This document shows positions 1 through 8,114 of a DNA stretch of 64,000 nt, piece after piece. Location of the stretch: assembly GCF_014822185.1 (NCBI RefSeq), contig NZ_QVLR01000107.1, positions 186,001-250,000 on the forward strand, read 5' to 3'. This DNA is from Azoarcus sp. Aa7 (GTDB taxonomy: Bacteria; Pseudomonadota; Gammaproteobacteria; Burkholderiales; Rhodocyclaceae). Each line of letters starts with the position of its first letter. The first letter of the stretch is position 1. A program made the translations under genes and the position numbers. The notes beneath the pieces are model-generated. The model saw nothing but the letters and a program-made list of their open reading frames with translations. It was not told the origin of the DNA and did no database searches.

Positions 1-567
1 GGCGAGCTCCATGCGGCCCTGGCCGAAGTGCTGGCCGTTGAGGAACACGGTCGGCACTGCCATCACCTGACGGGCGTCGACCTCGTCCTGGAACAGCGCG
101 CCGTCGATCATCGTGTGGCGGATGTTGGGGTTGATCACCGACAGCAGGTTGAGCGCCTGCACGACATCCGGGCAGTTGTGGCACGAGAGCGAGATGAAGG
201 TCTCGAACTCGTAGCTGCCTTCGATCGCGCGGATCTGCTCGATCACGTCCTGCTCGACCTTGGGCGGGTGGCCGCCGACCTGCAGCAGCGCGAGGATCAG
301 CGACGTGAATTCATGGCCCATCGGCAGGCCGGCGAAGCGCACGCCGGTGTCCTCGCCCTTGCGGTTGATCGCGAAGGAGGGCTTGCGTTCGGTGTCGTCG
401 CGGCGTTCGACGATGGTGATCAGATTCGACTGTTCGGCGATGTCGCCGAGCAGGGCCTGCATCTCGCGCGACTTGTCGCTGCCGTCCAGCGAGGCGACGA
501 TTTCGATCGGCTGGGTGAGGCGTTCGAGGTAGGTCTTCAACTGCTTCTTGATGTTCGCGTCGAGCAT
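1..567 (-). CDS. ahpF: Alkyl hydroperoxide reductase subunit F, N-terminal part (cut by window edge)
   Basis: Flavoprotein disulfide reductase that passes electrons from NAD(P)H to AhpC for peroxide reduction in the cytosol. The 189 codons in the window run open to base 1 and give the N-terminal thioredoxin-like tandem domain of AhpF, beginning [17 protein letters not shown] and containing the redox pair CHNC within [14 protein letters not shown]. The FAD/NAD domains lie outside the window. It follows ahpC on the same strand after a 165-base gap that holds a REP-like repeat, so the two are probably co-transcribed. The ATG at 567 gives the family's usual N-terminus, although no strong ribosome-binding site is visible before it. 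Confidence 0.93.
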   Translation of the reverse strand, partial: MLDANIKKQLKTYLERLTQPIEIVASLDGSDKSREMQALLGDIAEQSNLITIVERRDDTERKPSFAINRKGEDTGVRFAGLPMGHEFTSLILALLQVGGHPPKVEQDVIEQIRAIEGSYEFETFISLSCHNCPDVVQALNLLSVINPNIRHTMIDGALFQDEVDARQVMAVPTVFLNGQHFGQGRMELA

Positions 568-619
568 GGCGGGGTCGTCCGTGAAATGCAGGGGGCGGGG
601 GCATAGGGCCGGCGAGGGC

Positions 620-717
620 GTAGGGCGGGAGGAGCCGCAGGCGTATCCCGCCATGCGGCCGTCGGGCGGGTGTCTGCGCTTGGATTGGCGGGATGCGCTG
701 CGCTTCTCCCGCCCTAC
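620..717. repeat. REP-like inverted repeat, copy 1 (ahpC-ahpF gap)
   Basis: About 98 bases bounded by GTAGGGCGGGA on the left and TCCCGCCCTAC on the right, so the ends are inverted copies. The inner sequence also folds (ATCCCGCCATGCGG against the GGCGGGATGCGC arm). Related copies are at 8004-8108 and 14594-14704. All three sit between minus-strand genes. It is probably a non-autonomous REP/BIME-type element that could act as an mRNA stabiliser or attenuator between ahpC and ahpF; that role is inferred. Confidence 0.6.
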
Positions 718-732
718 GCGTTATGCGCCGGC

Positions 733-1296
733 TCAGATTTTGCCGACGAGGTCCAGCGAGGGGGCGAGGGTCGCGTCGCCTTCCTTCCACTTGGCCGGGC
801 ACACTTCGCCCGGGTGGCTGGCGACGTACTGCGCGGCCTTGACCTTGCGCAGCAGCTCCGAGGCGTCGCGGCCGATGCCACCGGCGGTGATCTCGACGAT
901 CTGGATCTTGCCGTCAGGGTCGATCACGAAGGTGCCGCGGTCGGCCAGGCCTTCCGATTCGATCATCACGTCGAAGTTGCGCGAGATCGTGCCGGTGGGG
1001 TCGCCGACCATCGGGTAGCGGATCTTGCCGATCGTCTCCGAACTGTCGTGCCACGCCTTGTGGGTGAAGTGGGTGTCGGTCGACACGGCGTAGATCTCGA
1101 CGCCCATCTTCTGGAACTCGGCGTAGTTGTCGGCGAGGTCGCCGAGCTCGGTCGGGCACACGAAGGTGAAGTCGGCCGGGTAGAAGAACACCACCGACCA
1201 CTGGCCTTTCAGCGTCTCGTCACTGACCGGAACGAACTTGCCGTTGTGGAAGGCGGTGGCCTTGAAGGACTTGATCTGCTGGTTGATCCGGGACAT
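733..1296 (-). CDS. ahpC: Alkyl hydroperoxide reductase subunit C (typical 2-Cys peroxiredoxin)
   Basis: Peroxiredoxin of 187 residues that reduces H2O2, organic peroxides and peroxynitrite, recycled by AhpF. The peroxidatic Cys is C47 in FTFVCPTEL and the resolving Cys is C166 in GEVCPAKW. The length matches the enterobacterial AhpC type. The start at 1296 follows a CAGGAGTG ribosome-binding site. The roughly 120-base upstream region is AT-rich around 1380-1420, where a promoter and a peroxide-sensor site would be expected, but I could not fit a convincing OxyR operator there. ahpF lies downstream on the same strand. Confidence 0.96.
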   Translation of the reverse strand: MSRINQQIKSFKATAFHNGKFVPVSDETLKGQWSVVFFYPADFTFVCPTELGDLADNYAEFQKMGVEIYAVSTDTHFTHKAWHDSSETIGKIRYPMVGDPTGTISRNFDVMIESEGLADRGTFVIDPDGKIQIVEITAGGIGRDASELLRKVKAAQYVASHPGEVCPAKWKEGDATLAPSLDLVGKI

Positions 1297-1417
1297 GTCG
1301 CACTCCTGTGTCGTAGTGGGTAAGAGGACCGAGCGGTTTGTCTCGCTCGATGGGTGTCACTCTAACGACCGGGGTGCGATAGCTCCAATTGAATTAAAAA
1401 ATGAATTCCATAGAGTG

Positions 1418-2254
1418 TTACGATCGGCAGCTAGCTGCTCGGCTCGCTTCGATTTCGCGCACTGCTGCGTCGATCAGTCGCCGCGCGATGCTGATGCGGT
1501 GCGGCAGGCGCGGCAGGCGGTCGATCGTGAACCAGTCTGCGGCCTCGATCTCCTCGGGCTGCAGGACGATCCTGCCGCCGGCGTAATCAGCGACGAAGCC
1601 GATCATCAGCGAATGCGGAAAAGGCCAGGGTTGGCTGCCGAAATAACGGACGTTGGCGATCTCGATCCCGACCTCCTCGCGTACTTCGCGCGCCAGCGTC
1701 TGCTCCAGCGATTCGCCCGGCTCGACGAACCCGGCCAGCGCGCTGAACATGCCTTCGGGAAAGTGCGGGGAGCGTGCGAGCAGCAGTTCGTCGCCGCGCC
1801 GCACCAGCGCCATCACCGCCGGGGCCAGGCGCGGGTAGTGGACCATGCCGCAGCCGGGGCACACCCGCGAACGCTCGCTCGGGTGCGGCTCCGTTGCCGT
1901 GCCGCAGCGGCCGCAGTAGCGATGCGTCAGATCCCACTGCACGATCTGCACGGCGCGTCCCGCCACCCCGAATGAGGTTTCGTCGAGCCGGCTGAACAGG
2001 GAGCGCAGATCATGCCATTCCATCCCCTCCGGAGCGGGCGCATCCGGTCCGGCGTCCGCGGCGTAGCAGTGCCGGTCCCCGATGCGTCCGATATAGTGCT
2101 GCCGGCTCGACGGATGCAGCCCGCCCGGCTCGCCGCGCGCAGGCACCCGGGTATCGCCCTCCCGGTTGTGCACGAGCAGGGCGTTCTTGCGGAATACGAA
2201 ACACAGGTCGTCGTCGCCGAGCGGATCAGGGGAGACGTGTCCGGGAATGAACAT
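1418..2254 (-). CDS. nudC: NADH pyrophosphatase / RNA decapping Nudix hydrolase NudC
   Basis: Hydrolyses NADH to NMNH and AMP and, in characterised homologues, removes NAD caps from RNA. The 278-residue product has an N-terminal domain, a four-Cys zinc ribbon (CGRCG and CPGCG), and the Nudix box GFVEPGESLEQTLAREVREE. The NudC-specific array SQPWPFPHS follows. The open frame continues upstream, but the ATG at 2254 gives the normal family length. It is transcribed away from the small gene at 2408. Confidence 0.92.
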   Translation of the reverse strand: MFIPGHVSPDPLGDDDLCFVFRKNALLVHNREGDTRVPARGEPGGLHPSSRQHYIGRIGDRHCYAADAGPDAPAPEGMEWHDLRSLFSRLDETSFGVAGRAVQIVQWDLTHRYCGRCGTATEPHPSERSRVCPGCGMVHYPRLAPAVMALVRRGDELLLARSPHFPEGMFSALAGFVEPGESLEQTLAREVREEVGIEIANVRYFGSQPWPFPHSLMIGFVADYAGGRIVLQPEEIEAADWFTIDRLPRLPHRISIARRLIDAAVREIEASRAASCRS

Positions 2255-2407
2255 GGGGGGCACACGGTCGGTCGGATGGATGTTGTAGTCATGATGCGCG
2301 GCACACCGCGCCCGCGCAACATATCGGCTGAATTGACATTCCTCATGGGGGAGCTGTCCGTGCTGCGTTATGGTTGGCTTTTGAGCGACGAGCGGGAGCG
2401 TTTCGAC

Positions 2408-2626
2408 ATGAGCAGCGGCGCATGGAGTTGTCCACACGACATCGATGGCGTGTGTCAGCGCGTGCAGGGCGCGGTGTGCGAGCCCGGCATGCGTGGCTGC
2501 GTGCTCGAAGGCAAGGTCCGTTTCGCGCGCGAGGAAATGAATCGGCCGCGCAAGCCCGTCAAGGCCGTGGCGGCACCGGCGGAAAAGAAGCCGGCCCAGC
2601 CTCCGAAGCGTCGCCTGCCGTTCTGA
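2408..2626 (+). CDS. Small conserved Cys-rich hypothetical protein
   Basis: A 72-residue protein with four cysteines in the first 34 positions (SCPHD, GVCQRV, AVCEPG, RGCVLEG) and a basic, proline/alanine-rich tail ending KRRLPF. The Cys spacing suggests a small metal-binding fold. I do not recognise a characterised family, although the compact WSCPHD...GMRGCVLEGKV pattern looks conserved rather than random. The ATG at 2408 is preceded by GGGAG; an in-frame ATG at 2345 would add 21 residues. It diverges from nudC and lies ahead of the GGDEF-EAL gene in the same direction. Function unknown. Confidence 0.6.
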   Translation: MSSGAWSCPHDIDGVCQRVQGAVCEPGMRGCVLEGKVRFAREEMNRPRKPVKAVAAPAEKKPAQPPKRRLPF

Positions 2627-2762
2627 GCCAACCTTGACGGCCGCGCGCTTGATGCCCGGCGGGAATTTTTTCCTGTCGGCATATGGCCGTTTCGCGATTT
2701 AATAGGACTCATTCCGGCTGCTGCGATGTCGCGGGGGCCAGCCGTTTTGGGGAAGTTCGTTG

Positions 2763-4367
2763 ATGGGAGAACAGGACAGCACGCTCGATGCGAAGGCAGG
2801 CGTACTCAGGGTCGTCCTGGCGTATGCGGTGTTCGCTTCGCTGTGGATCCTGCTTTCCGACGAAGCGGTGGGTTTCCTCTTCCGCGACCCCGACCTCATC
2901 GTGAAGGTCAGCCAGGGCAAGGGCTGGTTCTTCGTCGCGATCACGGCCGTGTTGCTGTACGGCCTGTTGATTCGCCTGGTCGGCAGGCTGGACCAGAGTC
3001 TGCGGCGCGAGCTCGCGTCGGAGACGGAACGCCGACACGCCGAGGAACAGGTGCATAACCTGTCCTTCTACGATTCGCTCACCAGCCTGCCGAATCGCCG
3101 CCTGCTGTTCGACCGCCTCGGACAATCGCTGCTGGCCGGGCGCCGCAGCGAAACGCGCGGCGCGGTGCTGTTCATCGACCTCGACGGTTTCCGGGCGCTC
3201 AACGACACGCGCGGCCACGAGGTCGGCGACCGCCTGCTGGTCGAGATCGCGCGCCGGGTTGCCGCCAGCGTTCACCGCGAGGACACCGTCGCGCGCGTCG
3301 GCAGCGACGAGTTCGTCGTGGTCGCCAACGGCCTGAGCCCGGAAAAGGATGCCGCAGCGATCGCCGCGCGCGAGATCGCCGAGCGCATCCAGGCGGTGAT
3401 CAGGCAGCCGCTCGATGTCGACGGTCAGGAGATCCAGTGTTCGGTCAGCATCGGCATCAGCATGTTCTCGGGCGCGGAAGGCACCGTGGACGAGTTGCTC
3501 AAGCAGGCCGATGCGTCGATGTTCGAGGCGCGCAGCCGCGGGCGTGGCGGCATCCATTTCTTCGATGCCGCGATGCAGGCGGCGCTGGAGGAACGCGTGC
3601 GTCTGGAAGGCTGGCTGAGCAAGGCGCTGCCCGACCAGTTGCGCCTCTACTACCAGATGCAGGTGGACTGTTCCGGTGCGATCCAGGGGGCCGAAGTGCT
3701 GATCCGCTGGCTGCACCCGGAGCGCGGGATGATCCCGCCGTGCGAGTTCATCCCGCTCGCGGAAGAATCGGGGATGATCCTGCCGATCGGCCGCTGGGTG
3801 CTGGAAACGGCGTGCCGGCAGCTCAAGGCGTGGGAGGCGGACGTGGCCACGCGCCACCTCAAACTCTCGGTGAATGTCAGCGCGCGGCAGTTCCGGCAGG
3901 AGGATTTCGTCCGCGAGGTGCTGGACGTGGTCGATCAGACGGGGGCCGATCCGGCGAACCTCAAGCTCGAATTGACCGAGAGCATGGTCGTCGAGAACAT
4001 CGATCAGGTCATCGACAAGATGGCGAAGCTCAAGGCGACGGGCATCCAGTTCTCGCTCGACGATTTCGGCACCGGCTTCTCGTCGCTGTCCTGCCTGCGG
4101 CGGCTGCCGCTCGACCAGCTCAAGATCGACCAGTCCTTCGTGCGCGACGTGACGGAGAACGCCAACGACGCGGCCATCGTCCGCACCATCATCGCGCTTG
4201 GCCAGAGCCTCGGCCTGGAGGTCATCGCCGAAGGCGTCGAGACTGCCGAGCAGCGCAGCTTCCTCGCGGTTCATGGCTGCGGCGACTTCCAGGGCTATTT
4301 CTTCAGCCGTCCGGTGCCGCTGGACGATTTCGAACTGCAACTGGGTCGCGCACGCCACCGCCTGTGA
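2763..4367 (+). CDS. Membrane GGDEF-EAL protein, probably a c-di-GMP phosphodiesterase
   Basis: A 534-residue protein with two membrane segments near the N-terminus (about residues 13-38 and 56-76), then a GGDEF domain and a C-terminal EAL domain. The GGDEF signature is altered to GSDEF, and the inhibitory RxxD site reads HRED, so cyclase activity and product inhibition are doubtful. The EAL domain starts with EVLIRW (EVL in place of EAL). It keeps the metal and catalytic residues in NVSARQF, LELTES, DDFGTG, LKIDQSF, AEGVET and GDFQGY. It is therefore likely to hydrolyse c-di-GMP at the inner membrane. A TTG at 2760 directly precedes the ATG used here. Confidence 0.9.
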   Translation: MGEQDSTLDAKAGVLRVVLAYAVFASLWILLSDEAVGFLFRDPDLIVKVSQGKGWFFVAITAVLLYGLLIRLVGRLDQSLRRELASETERRHAEEQVHNLSFYDSLTSLPNRRLLFDRLGQSLLAGRRSETRGAVLFIDLDGFRALNDTRGHEVGDRLLVEIARRVAASVHREDTVARVGSDEFVVVANGLSPEKDAAAIAAREIAERIQAVIRQPLDVDGQEIQCSVSIGISMFSGAEGTVDELLKQADASMFEARSRGRGGIHFFDAAMQAALEERVRLEGWLSKALPDQLRLYYQMQVDCSGAIQGAEVLIRWLHPERGMIPPCEFIPLAEESGMILPIGRWVLETACRQLKAWEADVATRHLKLSVNVSARQFRQEDFVREVLDVVDQTGADPANLKLELTESMVVENIDQVIDKMAKLKATGIQFSLDDFGTGFSSLSCLRRLPLDQLKIDQSFVRDVTENANDAAIVRTIIALGQSLGLEVIAEGVETAEQRSFLAVHGCGDFQGYFFSRPVPLDDFELQLGRARHRL

Positions 4368-4421
4368 AGCCGGGCGGCGCGCGCCGGGCTGCAATCGAGC
4401 CCCCTCAAGGGGAGCCGTTCG

Positions 4422-4468
4422 GGCTGAGTCTGTCGAAGGGCAGTGGCCGGGCTTCGACAGGCTCAGCC
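4422..4468. repeat. Inverted repeat, two 17-base arms, between convergent genes
   Basis: GGCTGAGTCTGTCGAAG and CTTCGACAGGCTCAGCC are inverted arms with one mismatch around a 13-base spacer. A short CCCCTCAAGGGG hairpin lies just upstream at 4401-4412. The element sits between the convergent ends of the GGDEF-EAL gene and the outer-membrane protein gene. It may stop transcription from both sides, though there is no T-run. The arm sequence resembles a dispersed repeat seen in many GC-rich proteobacteria. Confidence 0.55.
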
Positions 4469-4479
4469 TCGCGGGCCGC

Positions 4480-5409
4480 CTAGAACGGCATGACCAGCTT
4501 GACCCACGCCTTGTCGCCGCGGAAGCGGTTCTCGGCTTCGGTTTCGTGCTGCCAGTGCGCCATCAGCATGGTCCCGGTCTTCGTCGTGTAGCTGACGCTC
4601 GGTCCGATCGCGAATGCCTCCCCCTTGCGTCCGGACGACCACGGCCCCAGCGCCGACGACAGCGTGTCGCCTTCCAGCTTGTCGTTGGTCGTCTGCTTCA
4701 CGTAGTAGCCCGAGAGGCCGACGGCCCACGGGCCGATGCGCTTGCTCGCGGCATAGTCGACGTGGAACTCGTCGCCGGACTCGTAATCCATCTTCGGCGC
4801 ACCGGATGCGGGGCGGAAATCCCCGTTCTTCGCCTTGAAGTTGTACATGAACTTCGCGGACAGCTCCCAGCCGGATTCGGGCAGCCAGGACACCGCGAAT
4901 ACCGGTTCGACGCTCCAGTAGTTGGCGCCGATGCTCTTGCGCGGGTCGCCGGACTTGTAGTCGCCGGTCGGGGCGTAGATGTCGAGCGCCGCCACCCAGT
5001 GCAGGCTGCCGGCGTGCCAGGCGATGACCAGCGGCGAGAACACGATGTCGCCAAGGCCGGTCACGGTCTTGCTGCTGCCGCCGAGTTTCACGGTCTGGTG
5101 CACGATCGGCACGATCGCGTGCATCGCCCAGCTCCCGCCGAGAATCTGCGTATCGGTGACCTTCACGTAGCGCAATGCGTCGAACCACGCGCGCACCGAT
5201 GCGCCCTGTACTTTGTCGCCGTCCCCGTCGCGCAGCTTGGCGTTGTAATAGCCGAAGTAGTTGATGAAGTAGTTGCCCGGCGGGGGCAGGGCACCGGCGT
5301 AGAAGTTCTCGCCGCCGTTCGGGTACTGGTCGCCCCCTTCCTTGGCGAACGCGCCGCCGGCGACCAGCCCGGACAGGGCCACCGCCACGCACATCTGCTT
5401 GAGTCTCAT
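4480..5409 (-). CDS. SphA/MetA-type outer-membrane protein of an aromatic catabolic operon
   Basis: A 309-residue protein with a clear Sec signal (MRLKQMCVAVALSGLVAGGAFA, cleaved near residue 22). Alternating beta-strands follow and the chain ends in VKLVMPF, with the terminal Phe typical of outer-membrane barrels. It matches the family annotated as involved in meta-pathway phenol degradation, whose members are thought to help hydrophobic aromatics across the outer membrane. It is the last gene of the minus-strand phenol block, about 110 bases after the CoA ligase. Start 5409 has GGAGGAAG just upstream. Uptake of phenol or p-cresol is inferred from context. Confidence 0.78.
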   Translation of the reverse strand: MRLKQMCVAVALSGLVAGGAFAKEGGDQYPNGGENFYAGALPPPGNYFINYFGYYNAKLRDGDGDKVQGASVRAWFDALRYVKVTDTQILGGSWAMHAIVPIVHQTVKLGGSSKTVTGLGDIVFSPLVIAWHAGSLHWVAALDIYAPTGDYKSGDPRKSIGANYWSVEPVFAVSWLPESGWELSAKFMYNFKAKNGDFRPASGAPKMDYESGDEFHVDYAASKRIGPWAVGLSGYYVKQTTNDKLEGDTLSSALGPWSSGRKGEAFAIGPSVSYTTKTGTMLMAHWQHETEAENRFRGDKAWVKLVMPF

Positions 5410-5520
5410 GCTTCCTCCTCCTTGGTTTCTTGTATGCGATGCCGTCGTTGGCCGAATCGGGGCGTTGCCGTCCCTGGCCTCGGCCGGGCCATTGTTGTGG
5501 GGCGTTGCGGGGGAGCGCGC

Positions 5521-6819
5521 TCAGGCCGCGCGGTTCACGTGGAAGCGTTTGGCCTTCATGTCGAAGCGCGGCAGGATGTTGCGCCCGACGTTATGCACGC
5601 GCGGGCGGAAGGCGAGCACCGAGTCGAGCCGTTCGGCGATCGAATGCACGACGCCCGGGTCGGCGCCCTCGCACAGCTCGACCTCGATGTCCATCTCGTC
5701 CATGTGCTTCACCTTGCTCACGGTGATGCGGAACTCGTCGACCTCGGTGAACTTGCGGATGATGTTCTCGACGCCCGCCGGGAAGACGTTCACGCCGCGC
5801 ACCGTGACCATGTCGTCGGCGCGGCCGAGGATGCCGCCCTGGAAGCGCATGAAGGTCCGCCCGCATTCGCAGGGGTCGAGATTGAGCTCGACGAGATCGC
5901 CAGTGCGGTAGCGGATCAGCGGGAAGCCCCAGCGGCCGAGGTTGGTGATGACGAGTTCGCCGCGCTCGCCGGGTTTCACGGCCTCGCCGGTCTTCGGGTC
6001 GATGACTTCGGCGATGAATTCACTTTCGATCAGGTGCGTCCCGCCGGGCTGTTTCTCGCATTCGAAGGAGTGCGCGCCGATCTCCGACGCGCCCGCATGG
6101 TCGAAGCATTTCGCCGACCACGACGATTCGATGCGCTGCTTCGTGGACGGGATGTTGGCGCCCGGTTCGCCCGCGTGGACCGTCGATTTCATCGACAGCG
6201 AACTCATGTCGAAGCCGTGTTCGCGCGCGACCTCGGCCAGCCGCAGCGCGTAGGTCGGCGTGCAGCACAGCACCGTCGCGCCGGTCTCGCGCATCAGTTC
6301 GAGGCGCTGCAGCGAATCGCGCCCGCCGCCGGGGATCATTACCGCACCGAGCTTGCGTGCGCCTTCGAGCGCCGCCCAGAAACCGATGAAGGGGCCGAAG
6401 GCGAAGGCGAGGAAGACGCGGTCGCTCGCATCGACGCCCGATCCCGCGAGCACGTGCGCCCAGCACTTCGCCCACCAGTCCCAGGAGTCCGCGGTGTCGA
6501 GCACCTTGAGTGGCACGCCGGTGGTGCCCGAGGTCTGGTGCAGGCGCGTGTAGTGCTCGATCGGGTAGGTCAGGTTGGTGCCGAACGGGCCGTTCGCCGC
6601 CTGGTCCTCCATCAGCTCGGACTTCGTCGTCAGCGGCAGGCGCGCAAGATCGTCGAGCGAGCGGATATCGCGCGGCTCGACGCCGGCGGCCTTCCACTTA
6701 TTGCTATAGAAGCGGTTCTTGCCCCACAGCTCGGTCATCATCGCCTGCAGTTTCTGCAACTGCAGCGCGGCGAGCTGTTCGCGGGGGAGGGTTTCGGTAG
6801 CCTGATCGAAATACGCCAT
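5521..6819 (-). CDS. PaaK-type aryl-CoA ligase (phenylacetate-CoA ligase family)
   Basis: AMP-forming acyl-CoA ligase of 432 residues, the usual PaaK length. The AMP-binding loop reads HQTSGTTGVPLK, with a later YRTGDLVELN motif and the C-terminal GRADDM...RGVNVFP segment. It closely resembles phenylacetate-CoA ligases. Its place downstream of the phenol carboxylation genes suggests it activates an aromatic acid, possibly the 4-hydroxybenzoate made by phenylphosphate carboxylase. Known 4-hydroxybenzoate-CoA ligases of Thauera belong to the benzoate-CoA ligase branch, so the substrate remains open. The gap to the Nudix gene upstream is 164 bases. Confidence 0.85.
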   Translation of the reverse strand: MAYFDQATETLPREQLAALQLQKLQAMMTELWGKNRFYSNKWKAAGVEPRDIRSLDDLARLPLTTKSELMEDQAANGPFGTNLTYPIEHYTRLHQTSGTTGVPLKVLDTADSWDWWAKCWAHVLAGSGVDASDRVFLAFAFGPFIGFWAALEGARKLGAVMIPGGGRDSLQRLELMRETGATVLCCTPTYALRLAEVAREHGFDMSSLSMKSTVHAGEPGANIPSTKQRIESSWSAKCFDHAGASEIGAHSFECEKQPGGTHLIESEFIAEVIDPKTGEAVKPGERGELVITNLGRWGFPLIRYRTGDLVELNLDPCECGRTFMRFQGGILGRADDMVTVRGVNVFPAGVENIIRKFTEVDEFRITVSKVKHMDEMDIEVELCEGADPGVVHSIAERLDSVLAFRPRVHNVGRNILPRFDMKAKRFHVNRAA

Positions 6820-6983
6820 GTCTGTCTTCCTCGAAATTCTGGACGAACCACCCCGCGGCGATGCTGTCCGGGTTCGGGAGGAGGCATTGCCGTACGGGCG
6901 GATGCTGCGGATTTGTCGGTGGAGCCCGCGTCGCGCGGGGCTGGGCGTTCAGCCCGACGGGTCGGGCATCGCTGCGATCATCG

Positions 6984-7532
6984 TTATCTCCTCATCATTG
7001 TTCTGGCGCTCGTCTGGCGCCCCCATTTCCATGGTGCGGTGACTTCCTGAATGACGTCGTAGAACCAGCGGTCGATCAGCGGTGCGCCTTCGGGCGGCGT
7101 CTGGATCGGCAGCTGGCCCGGTGCGATGAGGGCGATTTCGCCGGCGTCGTCGCCCGCGACCGGTTCGCCCGCGATCGAGTGCGCGCGGTACGCGAGGATC
7201 ACGGCGCGCACGCCGGTCTGCGAGTACACGCCGATCAGCCCATCGACGGCGACTTCCAGCCCGGTCTCCTCGCGCGCCTCGCGCACGACGGCCTCCTCGA
7301 GCGATTCGCCCTGTTCGACGTAGCCCCCGGGCGGCGCCCAGTACCCGCCGAGCGGGTCGAGATTGCGGCGGATCAGCACCAGCCTGTCCGCGTGCTCGAT
7401 CACGGCCAGCACGACCGGCGCAGGCTTGTGGAAGAAGGTCTCGCCGCAGGCGGGACAGGTCTCGCGCTCGCGGTTGTGGATCTTCGCGAGGACCAGCGGC
7501 GTGCTGCATTGCGGGCAGAACTTCGGGGCCAT
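6984..7532 (-). CDS. Nudix hydrolase with zinc ribbon, in the phenol operon
   Basis: A 182-residue protein with an N-terminal four-Cys ribbon (CPQC and CPAC) and a complete Nudix box GGYVEQGESLEEAVVREARE followed by ETGL. It lacks the NudC SQPWPFP array, so it is a different clade from the gene at 1418. It lies 20 bases after the riboflavin kinase-like gene and has a good GGAG ribosome-binding site. In this setting two roles are plausible. It could split FAD to FMN, or hydrolyse dimethylallyl diphosphate to the monophosphate that UbiX uses. Both are inference from gene order. Confidence 0.85.
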   Translation of the reverse strand: MAPKFCPQCSTPLVLAKIHNRERETCPACGETFFHKPAPVVLAVIEHADRLVLIRRNLDPLGGYWAPPGGYVEQGESLEEAVVREAREETGLEVAVDGLIGVYSQTGVRAVILAYRAHSIAGEPVAGDDAGEIALIAPGQLPIQTPPEGAPLIDRWFYDVIQEVTAPWKWGRQTSARTMMRR

Positions 7533-7552
7533 GATGGCGCTCCTTGAAGTGG

Positions 7553-7990
7553 TCAGGCGGCCGCCGCGTCGTCGCGGGCGGAAAATGCGAGGTCCAGGCG
7601 CAGATTCACGAGGTCGCCGTCCTGCAGCCCGAGCGTCTCGCGGATCGGCAGCGGCGCGACGATCTCGAACTTGTCGTCGGGGTAGTCGGGCATCTCGGGG
7701 AAAACGACCGCGCCGGTGAGCTGGCCGGCAATGTGCACGCCGAAGCATTTCGCCGCGCAGAAACCGTCCCGCGGCGCGATCACGATCCCCGCGGCAGCGC
7801 GCAGCTGCGAACGCGCCCATTCCCAGGCGTCACCGCGCATGCGCAGGTTGAAAGTGCCGGGCCACGGGATGAAGCCGAGCTTGTGGCGGAATTCGGCAAC
7901 GACCCAGTCGATCGCCGTGAAGCGTGAGCCTTCGCCGAGCCCCGGCGCGACTTCGCCTTCGAGCTCGAGGCCGGTGGATGTCGTCATCAT
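7553..7990 (-). CDS. DUF120 protein, archaeal-type CTP-dependent riboflavin kinase homologue
   Basis: A 145-residue protein that lines up along its whole length with the archaeal RibK family, which phosphorylates riboflavin to FMN using CTP. Landmarks in order are GEVAPGLGEGSRF, LGFIPWPGTFNLRM (the Thr-Asn metal/ligand segment), the KCFGV strand, GAVVFP, and the closing EIVAPLPIRETLGLQDGD. Bacteria normally use the unrelated RibF for this step, so a DUF120 protein in a catabolic operon points to a special FMN demand. It sits between ubiX and the Nudix gene. Tandem ATGs at 7990 and 7987 are both possible starts. Confidence 0.82.
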   Translation of the reverse strand: MMTTSTGLELEGEVAPGLGEGSRFTAIDWVVAEFRHKLGFIPWPGTFNLRMRGDAWEWARSQLRAAAGIVIAPRDGFCAAKCFGVHIAGQLTGAVVFPEMPDYPDDKFEIVAPLPIRETLGLQDGDLVNLRLDLAFSARDDAAAA

Positions 7991-8003
7991 CCGTCGCTCC
8001 CGC

Positions 8004-8108
8004 GCAGGGCGGAAAAGCGAAGCGCCTTCCGCCGCATGGCCGTTGAACGTTGAAGCGTGCATACGGCGGCGCAGTTGCCAAACGGGGCCTTCCGCTTATC
8101 CGCCCTGC
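8004..8108. repeat. REP-like inverted repeat, copy 2 (ubiX-DUF120 gap)
   Basis: About 105 bases bounded by GCAGGGCGGAAAAGCGAAG and ATCCGCCCTGC. The left arm continues GCGCCTTCCGCCG, identical over about 27 bases to the copy at 14594-14704. It fills almost the whole gap between two co-directional genes of the phenol operon and could form an intercistronic hairpin. Confidence 0.65.
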
Positions 8109-8114
8109 GCTTGC

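Noticed and set aside
1370-1425. Possible OxyR operator upstream of ahpC
   Set aside because: ATAG/CTAT-like elements are present, but their spacing (31 bases between CTAT repeats on the minus strand) does not fit the 11-base periodicity of OxyR sites.
4198-7050. A 950-codon plus-strand open frame
   Set aside because: It crosses the end of the GGDEF-EAL gene and lies antisense to the outer-membrane protein and CoA ligase genes; no motif is seen and codon bias is that of a shadow frame.
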